From: an uncultured Veillonella sp.
GTDB taxonomy: Bacteria; Bacillota; Negativicutes; Veillonellales; Veillonellaceae
Direction of reading: 5' to 3'
NCBI RefSeq assembly: GCF_900545795.1
Contig: NZ_URAR01000010.1
Coordinates: forward strand, 26,522-90,521
Length of the DNA stretch: 64,000 nucleotides
Within the stretch, counting starts at the first letter, position 1. Each line of letters starts with the position of its first letter. Positions 35,303 to 45,310 of the stretch are shown one piece after another. The translations under genes and the position numbers were made by a program. The notes beneath the pieces were generated by a model. The model did no database searches. It saw only the letters and a program-made list of their open reading frames with translations, and was not told the origin of the DNA.

Positions 35303-38300
35303 ATGTCAATTTACCGCATTTTTGTCCGCAAACGTACGGCTTTTGCTCAAGAAGCACAAGCTATGTTGCACACAATTCGTGAAGAATTATGTATTCCTGC
35401 TGAAGGTGTAACCATTTATGAGCGTTATGATATTGAAGGTGTCAGTGCATCTGATTTAGCTGAAGCCAAACAATTAATTTTCTCTGAACCACCAATAGAT
35501 GAGCTATTTGAAAGCTTACCTGAAGAAGATAACACACATATAATTGCTACTGAATATGTACCTGGTCAATATGACCAACGTGCGGACTCTGCAGAACAAT
35601 GTCTAGCTATGCTTACATTAAAATCTGGCGCCACTGTGCGTACAGCACGCGTATTTTGTATTACAGGGAATCTTACTGAAGACCAATTAAATAAAATAAA
35701 ACATTATTATATTAATCCTGTAGACTCTCGTGAAGCGTCACTTGACTTACCTACTAGTTTACAGCTTGAAGTAGAGCCTGCAAAGCCTGTAGCTATTTTA
35801 GACGAATTTACGTCCAAGTCTGACGAAAAACTACGCGAACTACGTCAAGAACTAGGCCTCGCTATGAGCCAAGAGGATATTCGCTTAATTCAAGATTATT
35901 TTAAAAATGAAGAGCATCGCAACCCAACCATTACAGAAATTCGCGTACTCGATACCTATTGGTCAGACCATTGCCGTCACACTACATTTATGACGGAATT
36001 GACTGATATTACCATTGATGAGGATCCACTTACCGCACCAATTAAAGCAGCTCTTGCCGAATATATGGCCGGTCGCCAACAAATTTATACAGCCAAAACT
36101 AAGGCGCGCACCTTAATGGATATGGCTACCTTAGCTGTTAAGGAACTAAAATCACAGGGCCAATTGCAAGAAATTGATGAATCCGATGAAATCAACGCCT
36201 GCACCATTATCGTGCCTGTTGATGTAGATGGTAAAACAGAAGAATGGTTATTGCTCTTCAAAAATGAAACTCATAACCATCCTACAGAAATTGAACCATA
36301 TGGCGGTGCAGCTACTTGCTTAGGCGGTTGTATCCGCGATCCATTGAGTGGCCGTGCCTATGTATATCAAGCGATGCGCGTAACCGGCTCTGGCAATCCA
36401 CTCACTCCATTAGAAGAAACCTTAGAAGGTAAATTGCCACAATCTCAAATCACCACCGGTGCTGCTCGCGGCTATAGTTCCTATGGCAATCAAATCGGTC
36501 TAGCCACTGGCGAAGTAAAAGAATACTATCATCCAGGCTATGTAGCGAAACGCATGGAAATCGGCGCCGTAGTGGGTGCTGCACCGCGCAGTAATGTACG
36601 CCGTGAAGAACCAAAACCAGGCGATATTGTTGTTCTCTTAGGTGGTAAAACAGGTCGCGATGGCTGTGGCGGTGCTACTGGTTCTTCTAAAGAACACGAC
36701 TTAACATCCCTCGCTAGTTGCGGTGCGGAAGTACAAAAAGGTAATCCTCTAACAGAGCGTAAAATTCAACGCTTATTCCGCCGTGCAGAAGTAACTAAAC
36801 TCATCAAGCGCTGTAATGACTTTGGCGCTGGCGGCGTATCCGTAGCCATTGGCGAATTAACCGATGGTCTACTCATCAACTTAGATACAGTACCTAAAAA
36901 ATATGAAGGCCTTGATGGTACTGAATTAGCTATTTCCGAATCTCAAGAACGTATGGCCTGTGTCATCGAAGCTAAGGACTGGCCTCAATTTGAAGCCTTC
37001 TGTAGTGAAGAGAACTTGGAAGCTACTGTTGTCGCCGATGTCACTGACACTCACCGCCTCACTATGACTTGGCAAGGCCAAAACATCGTAGATATTTCTC
37101 GTGACTTCTTAAATACTAATGGGGCTAAACAAAGTCAAAATGCTCATGTCACTGCACCGGCTAGCACCTATTTCCAAGCGCCAGCTGTAAGTGATATAAA
37201 AGCGCATTGGTTAGACACTATGGCCGATTTATCAGTGACCTCCCAGCAGGGCTTAAGTGAACGCTTTGACAGCACAATTGGAGCCGGTACAGTTCTTATG
37301 CCATTTAGTGGGCTCTACCAAAAAACACCAGTACAAGGCATGGTAGCTAAACTACCAATCCTTCACGGCGAAACTAAAACAGCTAGCATTATGACCCATG
37401 GCTTTGATCCATTTGTCTCCACTTGGAGTCCATTCCATGGCGCTCAATTAGCGGTATTATTATCAGTAGCTAAAATTGTAGCTCTTGGCGGAGATCGCAA
37501 AACAGCATACTTAACTTTACAAGAATATTTTGAACGCCTCAATCAGGTGCCTGAAGCTTGGGGTAAACCTGTAGCCGCTTTACTTGGTGCTTATACAGCA
37601 CAAAAAGAGCTTGGCATCGGCGCTATTGGCGGTAAGGACTCCATGTCCGGTACCTTTATGGATTTAACTGTACCTCCTACCCTTGTGTCCTTCGCTATTA
37701 CTACAGCCTCCGTCGATGATATTATTTCACCAGATTTAAAAGAAGCCGGTCATGTGGTTCTACACATTGGCGTTCCACGCGAAGCTGATGATACACCAAA
37801 CTGGGCGCTCTTTAAAGAACAAGCAGACCTACTTTACAAATATAGTAAAGCAGGCCGCATCAGTGCTGCCTATGTAGTAGAAGCGGGCGGTATTGCTGCA
37901 GCTCTTACCAAAATGGCTCTTGGCAATGGCCTCGGTGTGGATCTCAACGAAGTCGTAACAGACCATCTATTTGCTCCGCACATGGGCTCTTGGCTAGTAG
38001 AAACTGATGCCGCAACAGCCAAAGAGTGGATATCAGCTAATAAATACACTGTAGAAATCGGTACAGTCGTAAGCGAACCGCGCATTGCGCTTGGAGCTAC
38101 TACACTTACCCTCGCTGAATTGCAAACAGCGTATGAAAAAACACTCAATCCAATCTTCCCACTTCATGCAGAATCTGGTCGAGGTGAAGCCGTTGCCTAC
38201 ATTCACGATGAAGTAGCAGCACCTCGCGTTGCCACTAAAGTGGCCAAGCCTAAGATTGTAATCCCTGCCTTCCCTGGCACAAACTGTGAATACGATTCAG

Positions 38301-39043
38301 CTCGCGCTTTCTTACGCGCTGGTGGGGAACCTGAAATCGTCCTCATTCGCAATCGTACAGTAGCTGAATTAGAAGAGTCTATTCAAGCTATGAAAAAGGC
38401 TCTCGATGAAGCACAAATCGTATTCTTCCCAGGTGGTTTCAGCGCTGGTGATGAGCCCGATGGAAGCGGTAAATTCATGGCGACTCTCTTCCGCAATCCA
38501 TATTTAACTGAAGCCCTTAACGATTTACTTTACACCCGCGATGGTTTAGCCCTAGGTATTTGTAATGGTTTCCAAGCCCTTATCAAACTTGGTCTATTGC
38601 CATATGGCAAAGTAGCACCAATGGATGAAAACAGTCCAACCTTAACCTACAACACGATTGGTCGTCATTTATCTGGCATGGTGCGTACAAAAGTTATTTC
38701 CACTAAATCGCCTTGGATGAGCCTTGCTAAAGCAGGTGAAATTTACACTATTGCCATTTCTCATGGTGAAGGTCGTTTCATTGCCTCGCCTGAACAAATC
38801 GTGGAATTTAATCGCCAAGGTCAAATTGCCACTCAATATGTAGATATGGATGGCGTAGCTACTTATGATGCGCGCTACAATCCAAACCAATCTGTAGCCG
38901 CTGTAGAAGGCCTATTTAGTCCAGACGGTCGTGTATTCGGCAAGATGGGCCATATTGAACGTGTTGGTTATGGTATTGCTAAGAATATTCCAGGCGAAAA
39001 AGTTATGCCAGTCTTTGAATCTGGGGTAGCTTACTTTAAATAA
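35303..39043 (+). CDS. purL: phosphoribosylformylglycinamidine synthase, single-chain
   Basis: Converts FGAR to FGAM using glutamine and ATP. At 1246 aa it is the one-chain form found in clostridia and Gram-negatives, combining a PurS-like N-terminus, the synthetase core and a C-terminal glutaminase. Core motifs are YWSDHCRHTTF, KNETHNHPTEIEPYGGAAT and GGKTGRDGCGGATGSS. The glutaminase has FPGTNCEYDSARAF and the nucleophile in GICNGFQAL (Cys1087), then SHGEGRF. It stands apart from the purE operon, on the opposite strand, with GAGGAGG before the ATG and its own terminator. Confidence 0.97.
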   Translation: MSIYRIFVRKRTAFAQEAQAMLHTIREELCIPAEGVTIYERYDIEGVSASDLAEAKQLIFSEPPIDELFESLPEEDNTHIIATEYVPGQYDQRADSAEQCLAMLTLKSGATVRTARVFCITGNLTEDQLNKIKHYYINPVDSREASLDLPTSLQLEVEPAKPVAILDEFTSKSDEKLRELRQELGLAMSQEDIRLIQDYFKNEEHRNPTITEIRVLDTYWSDHCRHTTFMTELTDITIDEDPLTAPIKAALAEYMAGRQQIYTAKTKARTLMDMATLAVKELKSQGQLQEIDESDEINACTIIVPVDVDGKTEEWLLLFKNETHNHPTEIEPYGGAATCLGGCIRDPLSGRAYVYQAMRVTGSGNPLTPLEETLEGKLPQSQITTGAARGYSSYGNQIGLATGEVKEYYHPGYVAKRMEIGAVVGAAPRSNVRREEPKPGDIVVLLGGKTGRDGCGGATGSSKEHDLTSLASCGAEVQKGNPLTERKIQRLFRRAEVTKLIKRCNDFGAGGVSVAIGELTDGLLINLDTVPKKYEGLDGTELAISESQERMACVIEAKDWPQFEAFCSEENLEATVVADVTDTHRLTMTWQGQNIVDISRDFLNTNGAKQSQNAHVTAPASTYFQAPAVSDIKAHWLDTMADLSVTSQQGLSERFDSTIGAGTVLMPFSGLYQKTPVQGMVAKLPILHGETKTASIMTHGFDPFVSTWSPFHGAQLAVLLSVAKIVALGGDRKTAYLTLQEYFERLNQVPEAWGKPVAALLGAYTAQKELGIGAIGGKDSMSGTFMDLTVPPTLVSFAITTASVDDIISPDLKEAGHVVLHIGVPREADDTPNWALFKEQADLLYKYSKAGRISAAYVVEAGGIAAALTKMALGNGLGVDLNEVVTDHLFAPHMGSWLVETDAATAKEWISANKYTVEIGTVVSEPRIALGATTLTLAELQTAYEKTLNPIFPLHAESGRGEAVAYIHDEVAAPRVATKVAKPKIVIPAFPGTNCEYDSARAFLRAGGEPEIVLIRNRTVAELEESIQAMKKALDEAQIVFFPGGFSAGDEPDGSGKFMATLFRNPYLTEALNDLLYTRDGLALGICNGFQALIKLGLLPYGKVAPMDENSPTLTYNTIGRHLSGMVRTKVISTKSPWMSLAKAGEIYTIAISHGEGRFIASPEQIVEFNRQGQIATQYVDMDGVATYDARYNPNQSVAAVEGLFSPDGRVFGKMGHIERVGYGIAKNIPGEKVMPVFESGVAYFK

Positions 39044-39133
39044 TCAACGCTATAAAAAGATATTTTCTTTAAGTCGCTAAACATAAAAATATGTTCATAA
39101 CGCGAATAATTCAAAAATTGCATAAGAAACAGA

Positions 39134-39163
39134 AAAAACGGCATAGTATATGCCGCTTTTTTC
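39134..39163 (+). terminator. terminator of purL
   Basis: The stem ACGGCATA-GTA-TATGCCGC is followed by TTTTTT, about 95 bases beyond the stop codon. Confidence 0.85.
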
Positions 39164-39272
39164 TATAAAATTGGTTGCACTCCATGAAGATACCTAGTAT
39201 CATAGTAGATGGTGAATAAGTTTAGAGACATAACCAGCTCTTATTATTCTTAACTTGAAAGGATGTAAACAT

Positions 39273-40511
39273 ATGCATTGCACACAGAAATTGACAGATA
39301 ATATTTATTGGATAGGCAGTAATGACTGGGATACAGAGCGTTTTGAAAATCTGTTTCCAATCCCATTAGGCGTTAGCTATAATTCATATTTTATCGACGA
39401 CGAAAAAACTTGTATCGTCGACTCCGTAGATGACAGCATTCGCCAAGAATTCTTTGACAATGTTGACTATTTACTCAATGGCCGTCAATTAGACTATGTC
39501 ATTGTTAATCATATGGAGCCTGACCATTGCTCTACTTTAGTAGAATTAATCGATCGTTATCCAAATGTACGTCTTGTAGGCAATCGCACTACCTTCCGTT
39601 TATTTGAGCAATTTTATGGTCGCCCATGCCCTGACAATTACTATGAAGTAAAAGAAGGGGATAGCATTAATTTAGGTAAACATACCTTACATTCTTATAC
39701 TATGCCAATGGTTCACTGGCCTGAAGTTACTTGTACCTTTGAATCTACTACAGGTATCCTCTTCTCCGCTGATGCCTTCGGTACTTTTGGCACTATCAAT
39801 GGCAATATCTTTGCTGACCAACTCGATTTTGAGCGCGTCTATGAAGATGAAGCACGCCGTTACTATACTAATATCGTTGGTAAATATGGTGTACAAGTTC
39901 AAAATGCAATCAAAAAAGCCTTACCTTTAGGCATTAAGATGATTGCACCACTTCATGGGCCAATTTGGCGTACTCCTGAAAGCATTAAGTACATGATTGA
40001 AAAATACATGCACTGGAGCACCTATTCAGCTGAAAAGAAAGGTGTTGTTATTGCGTTTGGTTCCATGTATGGGAACACGGCAGAAATGGCACAGCAACTC
40101 GCAAAATTATTGTCCCTCCGCGGCATTAATGATATTAAAATCTACGATGTATCTAAAACCAATCCATCCTATATCATTGCTGATGCGTGGAAATATAGCC
40201 ATCTAGTTTGTATGGCCCCAACTTACAATTTAGCCTTATACCTTACAATGGAAAACTTGCTTTATGAATTAAAAGCACTTAACTTCCACAATCACAAGGT
40301 ATCTATTGTAGGTAACCATTCCTGGGCCTCTGCGGCTATGAAGCGCATGGTAGAATACTTCACTAATGAATTTAAAGATATGGAAATCATTGGTACACCG
40401 CTCGATATTCGCGGCGCTTTACATGCACCACAATTGCCATTATTTGAAAAATTAGCTGATGACATTGCCGCTTCTATTGAATCTACTGAAATTAAAACAT
40501 TCAGCTTATAA
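39273..40511 (+). CDS. flavodiiron protein (FprA type)
   Basis: A cytoplasmic oxygen and/or NO reductase typical of anaerobes, 412 aa. The N-terminal metallo-beta-lactamase domain carries the di-iron ligands in NHMEPDH, then FSADAFG and the later LHGPIWR. The C-terminal flavodoxin domain binds FMN (FGSMYGNTAEMA; APTYN). The ATG at 39273 has GAAAGGA upstream; a TTG at 39255 is less likely. No rubredoxin gene is adjacent, so the electron donor is unknown. Confidence 0.93.
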   Translation: MHCTQKLTDNIYWIGSNDWDTERFENLFPIPLGVSYNSYFIDDEKTCIVDSVDDSIRQEFFDNVDYLLNGRQLDYVIVNHMEPDHCSTLVELIDRYPNVRLVGNRTTFRLFEQFYGRPCPDNYYEVKEGDSINLGKHTLHSYTMPMVHWPEVTCTFESTTGILFSADAFGTFGTINGNIFADQLDFERVYEDEARRYYTNIVGKYGVQVQNAIKKALPLGIKMIAPLHGPIWRTPESIKYMIEKYMHWSTYSAEKKGVVIAFGSMYGNTAEMAQQLAKLLSLRGINDIKIYDVSKTNPSYIIADAWKYSHLVCMAPTYNLALYLTMENLLYELKALNFHNHKVSIVGNHSWASAAMKRMVEYFTNEFKDMEIIGTPLDIRGALHAPQLPLFEKLADDIAASIESTEIKTFSL

Positions 40512-40537
40512 TTTATAAACATAAAATCTATAAATAT

Positions 40538-40573
40538 AAAAACCCTAGTACCAATGGTACTAGGGTTTATTTT
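40538..40573. terminator. terminator of the flavodiiron gene
   Basis: AAACCCTAGTACCA / TGGTACTAGGGTTT, a near-perfect 14-bp stem followed by ATTTT. It also has A-runs on the left, so it may act for the converging yjdM transcript. Confidence 0.85.
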
Positions 40574-40667
40574 ATATCAGCCAGTCAATAGAAACTACCG
40601 TTTCCGATTATAATAGTCTGTATCCGACTATAATGCACTGCGTTCTATTATGACTCTCTATCTTCTA

Positions 40668-41003
40668 TTATAATTTTTTTACAACTTCAGACTTCAAGGC
40701 CATAGCGCCAAAGCCATCAATTTTGCAATCAATATTGTGATCACCATCAACGAGGCGAATATTTTTAACGCGCGTACCCTGCTTTAATACAGACGCACCT
40801 TTAACTTTTAAGTCTTTAATAATGGTAACAGTATCGCCATCTTGTAGCACATTGCCATTCGCATCGCGCACTAATAGGCCCTCTGCAGCCGCTTCTGCAT
40901 CAGCAGCGGTCCATTCATGAGCACACATAGGACAAATTAACATATGGCCATCTTCATAAGTATAGCCTTCACCACAATTTGGACAGTTAGGTAATGTTGC
41001 CAT
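40668..41003 (-). CDS. zinc-ribbon protein of the PhnA/YjdM family
   Basis: A 111-aa protein. The N-terminal zinc ribbon is LPNCPNCGEGYTYEDGHMLI followed by CPMCAHEW (two CxxC pairs). The conserved PhnA C-terminal beta domain follows (DGDTVTIIKDLKVKG, IDCKIDGFGAMALKSEVVKK). Despite the old name alkylphosphonate utilisation protein, the family's role is unclear. AGGAGG precedes the ATG. An imperfect repeat patch (ATCCGACTATAAT-like) lies downstream at 40590-40665. Confidence 0.9.
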   Translation of the reverse strand: MATLPNCPNCGEGYTYEDGHMLICPMCAHEWTAADAEAAAEGLLVRDANGNVLQDGDTVTIIKDLKVKGASVLKQGTRVKNIRLVDGDHNIDCKIDGFGAMALKSEVVKKL

Positions 41004-41405
41004 TTAGTTCCTCCTCAACCTATTATATATATTTCACATATACATACTATTTCTATTTAATGGAATATATATAATTTCACTACATAAGCGAAGATGTTCT
41101 AAACATATAATGCTTCAAAACACCAATTCGCTCTAAAATATACATTGACTCTATTATTGTAACAGAAAAAGTTAAAAATTAAAATATGGAGAAATAAAAA
41201 GTGTATTCATATAAAATGAAATAAAATATATATTTTACTGTTATTGTAATCTAATTTCACGTAATATTGGCAAAAAGTACACTTTATCTTGAAAAGAGTT
41301 ATATTTATATTCAATAAATTATTAAATAAAGATTTTAACTATCTTTTAAATTAAAGATTTCTAGTGTATACTAATATAATGCAAAGAAGGTTAAAGGAGG
41401 TTACC
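41004..41405. other. intergenic region upstream of the ribose operon
   Basis: About 400 very AT-rich bases without a gene. A plausible -10 (TATACT, 41367-41372) lies 34 bp before rbsK but its -35 is weak. No recognisable LacI-type operator palindrome stands out by eye. Confidence 0.45.
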
Positions 41406-42296
41406 ATGAATAATATAGTAGTTATCGGCAGTTGTAATATAGATATTACCGTGCTTGCGGACAAACGTCCTGCCGCTGGTGAAACAATCCTAGGCAATAG
41501 CCTACATGTATCCCCTGGCGGAAAAGGGGCTAACCAAGCTGTAGCAGCTGCTAAGCTAGGTGCTAATGTTACCATGGTTGGCTGTATTGGGGATGACCCA
41601 TATGGTCAAATGATTTTAGATAATTTACATCAACATCATATTAATACAGATTACATTCTTACATTGCCAGATGAAACGAGCGGTACAGCTCATATTACGC
41701 TGGCAGAGGGCGACAATAGCATCATCGTTATCCAAGGCGCCAATGCCCGCGTTGACGAAAGCGTAGTAGATAAAGCCTGGGAGGCTATCAAAAAAGCTGA
41801 CCTTGTTATGCTACAAAATGAAATTCCCCTCAGCACAATCACATATATTACTAAGCGTTGCCATGAATCAGGCATTAAGGTGCTACTCAATCCAGCACCA
41901 GCTGCTAATTTAGATCCACAGGCCCTTGCCAATGCAACCTATATAACACCAAATGAGCACGAGCTCTCAGCCCTCTACCCTAATGGGGACAGCAATGAGA
42001 CCATTTTAAATAATGCAGGCAAACTCATCGTTACCCTCGGCAGTGAAGGTGTGGGCTATGCTGAAGCAGGCGAACTCCGCCGCGTGCCAAGTTTTAAAGT
42101 TGAGCCCGTTGATACAACTGGAGCGGGCGATACCTTTAATGGTGCCTTTGCTACAGCTATTGTAAATAATAAAGACTTAGCTGAAGCCATTCATTATGGG
42201 AATGCAGCAGCCGCTCTTTCTATTTTAAAACTCGGCGCCCAAGAAGGTATGCCTACAGCAGAAGAAGTAGCGTCATTTATAGAATCGAGGAAATAA
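41406..42296 (+). CDS. rbsK: ribokinase
   Basis: Phosphorylates D-ribose at C5. The 296-aa PfkB-family protein starts NNIVVIGSCNIDITV and has GGKGANQAVAAAKLGA. The catalytic signature is DTTGAGDTFNGAF. The ATG at 41406 has AAAGGAGG 5 nt upstream; the longer frame from 41364 has no support. First gene of rbsKDACB. Confidence 0.95.
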   Translation: MNNIVVIGSCNIDITVLADKRPAAGETILGNSLHVSPGGKGANQAVAAAKLGANVTMVGCIGDDPYGQMILDNLHQHHINTDYILTLPDETSGTAHITLAEGDNSIIVIQGANARVDESVVDKAWEAIKKADLVMLQNEIPLSTITYITKRCHESGIKVLLNPAPAANLDPQALANATYITPNEHELSALYPNGDSNETILNNAGKLIVTLGSEGVGYAEAGELRRVPSFKVEPVDTTGAGDTFNGAFATAIVNNKDLAEAIHYGNAAAALSILKLGAQEGMPTAEEVASFIESRK

Positions 42297-42298
42297 TC

Positions 42299-42712
42299 AT
42301 GCAAAAAGGTGGTATTTTAAATAGCCATATTGCTAAAGTATTGGCTGACCTAGGTCATACTGATACGATTTGCATCGGCGACTGTGGCTTACCAATTCCC
42401 GCAGGTGTTCAAAAAATTGACCTAGCCCTTGAATTTGGCGTGCCTAGCTTTGAACAAGTCGTTCGCCGCTTACAGCAACATATGCAAGTAGAGTCTATTC
42501 ATATCGCCAGTCCTATGGCCACTATGAATAAACCTAATTATGCAGTCCTAGAAGAGCTCTATCCAAAGACTCGCTACGACTGGAAAGAAACGAGCCATGA
42601 AGAATTCAAATTGGCATCAGCTCATTGTAAATGCATTATCCGTACAGGTGAAACAACACCGTATGCCAATGTAATTCTACAAGCTGATTGCATCTTCAAT
42701 GAAGAAAAATAA
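42299..42712 (+). CDS. rbsD: D-ribose pyranase
   Basis: Interconverts pyranose and furanose forms of ribose so that ribokinase can use it. The 137-aa protein has the family start KGGILNSHIAKVLADLGHTD, with the catalytic His, followed by GDCGLPIP. The C-terminal IRTGETTPYANVIL is also typical. It begins 2 bp after rbsK. A 172-bp patch of imperfect ATCATTGAAGAATAA-type repeats separates it from rbsA. Confidence 0.95.
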   Translation: MQKGGILNSHIAKVLADLGHTDTICIGDCGLPIPAGVQKIDLALEFGVPSFEQVVRRLQQHMQVESIHIASPMATMNKPNYAVLEELYPKTRYDWKETSHEEFKLASAHCKCIIRTGETTPYANVILQADCIFNEEK

Positions 42713-42884
42713 TAGCGCTCAATAACGAAGATCAACCCTATTGAATAAATAAATAAATCATTGAAGAATAACATCATTGATTAAATAATAGCGTTGAAGA
42801 CTACCCTCATCAATGAATGAGCATCCTTCTGCCTATTAATCAGAACGTTGTTCTTATTTATACACTAGAAATCAGGAGTTTTAC

Positions 42885-44366
42885 ATGGAAATACAAATGA
42901 CCGGTATTGCCAAGGCCTTTGGGACCAACCAGGTACTAAAGGATGTGAATCTGACCTTAAAAGCCGGTGAGGTTCACGCCTTAATGGGTGAAAATGGAGC
43001 CGGAAAATCCACCCTCATGAACATCTTAACAGGCCTGCACAAAGCCGATGGGGGCACTATCTTAGTGGACGGCAAAGAAACTGTATACAGCAGTCCTCGC
43101 GAAGCGGAAACACATGGCATTGCCTTCATCCATCAAGAGTTAAATATTTGGCCTAATCTCTCTTTATTAGAGAATTTATATTTAATGCAACCAAAGAAAA
43201 ATGGACTTGGCTTGCTAGACAAAAAAACTATGCTTCGCGAAGCGCAAGCTAAATGTGCTGAACTTCAAATTGAATTGCCTCTTACCAAAGATGCCAGCGA
43301 GTGCTCTGTGGGTCAACAGCAAATGACTGAAATTTTGCGCGTTCTCATGCTCAATGCCAAAGTTGTTATTATGGACGAACCGTCCGCCGCTTTAACAGAG
43401 CGCGAAACGGCCACTCTCTTCCGCATGATGCGGCAATTAAAAGCACAGGGCGTTGCCATTGTTTATATTTCGCACCGCATGGAAGAAGTTTTTAGCGAAT
43501 GCGATGTCATTACCGTCATGCGCGATGGCCACACTATTAGTACTAAACCTGTAGGCGACACGTCAGTAGACGAGGTAGTACGCCACATGGTAGGCCGCTC
43601 CATTGATGAGTTTTACCCTGACCGCACGACAGAGCCTGGTGAAGTGGTTCTCACTGTCAAAGATTTAAAACCAAAGAATTTTGGCCACACCATTTCCTTT
43701 GATTTGCGCAAAGGTGAAATTCTTGGCGTTGCTGGCCTCATGGGGGCGGGTCGTACAGAAATCATGCGCGCAATCTTCGGTGTCGATGGTCACGATGGCG
43801 GTGAAATTACCCTAGAAGGTAAAGAACTTCATTTTAAAAAGCCAGAAGATGCCATCAAAGCAGGCATTGCCTTTATTACAGAAGACCGCAAAGGAGAAGG
43901 ATTAATTTTAGACTTCTCCATTGGTTCCAACATTACCTTGCCTAATCTCAAGCAAGTGTGCCCCACTCATGTGCTGAACAAAAGCAAATTGGTAAGCTTT
44001 GCCGATTCCTTATCTAAAAAGTTGGGCGTTAAAACACAGTCTGTGCATTTGCCAGCATCCTCCCTATCTGGTGGTAACCAACAAAAAGTAGTTATTGCCA
44101 AATGGATTGGTTTAGGTCCATCCATCATCATTATGGATGAGCCAACTCGCGGCATTGATATCGGTGCTAAACGAGATATTTATGATTTAATGAATGAACT
44201 AACTAGCCAAGGAGTGTCCATTATTATGGTCTCCTCTGAGCTCCCTGAAGTACTCGGCATGAGTGACCGCATCATGGTCATCCACGAAGGGGCTGTGGCT
44301 GGCATTTTACCACGTGCTGAAGCCACTCCAGAAAGCATCATGACACTGGCTACAGGAGGAGAATAA
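42885..44366 (+). CDS. rbsA: ribose ABC transporter ATP-binding protein (two ABC domains)
   Basis: The ATPase of the ribose importer, 493 aa. The first ABC domain has GENGAGKST and MDEPSAALT. The second has the degenerate ATP site usual for RbsA, with LSGGNQQKVVIAKW and IMDEPTRGIDIGAK. The stop overlaps the rbsC start by one base (AATGA-type junction). Confidence 0.95.
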   Translation: MEIQMTGIAKAFGTNQVLKDVNLTLKAGEVHALMGENGAGKSTLMNILTGLHKADGGTILVDGKETVYSSPREAETHGIAFIHQELNIWPNLSLLENLYLMQPKKNGLGLLDKKTMLREAQAKCAELQIELPLTKDASECSVGQQQMTEILRVLMLNAKVVIMDEPSAALTERETATLFRMMRQLKAQGVAIVYISHRMEEVFSECDVITVMRDGHTISTKPVGDTSVDEVVRHMVGRSIDEFYPDRTTEPGEVVLTVKDLKPKNFGHTISFDLRKGEILGVAGLMGAGRTEIMRAIFGVDGHDGGEITLEGKELHFKKPEDAIKAGIAFITEDRKGEGLILDFSIGSNITLPNLKQVCPTHVLNKSKLVSFADSLSKKLGVKTQSVHLPASSLSGGNQQKVVIAKWIGLGPSIIIMDEPTRGIDIGAKRDIYDLMNELTSQGVSIIMVSSELPEVLGMSDRIMVIHEGAVAGILPRAEATPESIMTLATGGE

Positions 44367-45301
44367 TGAACACCAATATTACAAGTTTAATAAAAAAATT
44401 AGGACCACTCATTGGACTAATTATCTTATTTATCATCATTGCAAGTCTTAATGACAGCTTCTTAGAATTTTCTAATCTTCGCAATTTATTGCGTCAAGTA
44501 TCTATCAATGCGATTATCGCTTTTGGTATGACCTTTGTTATTTTAACGAGTGGTATCGACTTATCTGTAGGTTCCATCTTAGCTTTATCTAGTGCTATGA
44601 TGGCTAATTTCATCGTCAATGGCATGAATCCAGAAGTGGCTATCTTGGTAGCTGCTGGCATCGGTATCATACTAGGCGGTATCAATGGTATTGTGGTAGC
44701 TTATGGTAAGGTAGCCCCATTTATTGCCACCTTGGCCACTATGACTGTATACCGTGGGGCCACCTTGGTATTTACTAATGGTAATCCGATTAGTGGTTTG
44801 ACTACAGATCCTCTGTTCCACGCCTTTGGCCAAGGCGATATAGCAGGTCTACCAATTCCAGCTATTACTATGTTTTTATCCTTCCTCATCCTTTGGTTCG
44901 TCCTTCAAAAGACATCCTTAGGCCGCCAAACCTATGCCGTTGGTGGTAGCGAGAAGGTAAGTTATATTGCGGGTATTAAAATTAATCGCGTAAAAATCTT
45001 TGCCTATGCCTTAACAGGTATGCTCAGCGCCATTGCAGGGGCTATCATTACATCTCGTCTCAATTCGGCGCAACCTACTGCTGGTATGGGCTATGAACTA
45101 GATGCTATTGCTGCCGTTGTTCTCGGTGGTACTAGCCTCGCTGGTGGCCGCGGTCATATTGTAGGCACTTTAATCGGTGCCCTCATTATTGGTACCCTCA
45201 ATAATGGTCTTAATATTCTCGATGTTTCCAGTTTCTATCAACAAATTGTTAAAGGTATTGTTATTCTACTTGCAGTCCTTGGGGACCGCAAAAAAGCGTA
45301 G
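44366..45301 (+). CDS. rbsC: ribose ABC transporter permease
   Basis: Membrane subunit of 311 aa with about 8-10 hydrophobic segments. It has TFVILTSGIDLSVGSILALS, GKVAPFIATLATM and AVVLGGTSLAGGRGHIVGTL, all characteristic of RbsC/AraH permeases. It lies between rbsA and rbsB with minimal spacing and GGAGGAG before its ATG. Confidence 0.95.
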   Translation: MNTNITSLIKKLGPLIGLIILFIIIASLNDSFLEFSNLRNLLRQVSINAIIAFGMTFVILTSGIDLSVGSILALSSAMMANFIVNGMNPEVAILVAAGIGIILGGINGIVVAYGKVAPFIATLATMTVYRGATLVFTNGNPISGLTTDPLFHAFGQGDIAGLPIPAITMFLSFLILWFVLQKTSLGRQTYAVGGSEKVSYIAGIKINRVKIFAYALTGMLSAIAGAIITSRLNSAQPTAGMGYELDAIAAVVLGGTSLAGGRGHIVGTLIGALIIGTLNNGLNILDVSSFYQQIVKGIVILLAVLGDRKKA

Positions 45302-45310
45302 GAGGTTTGT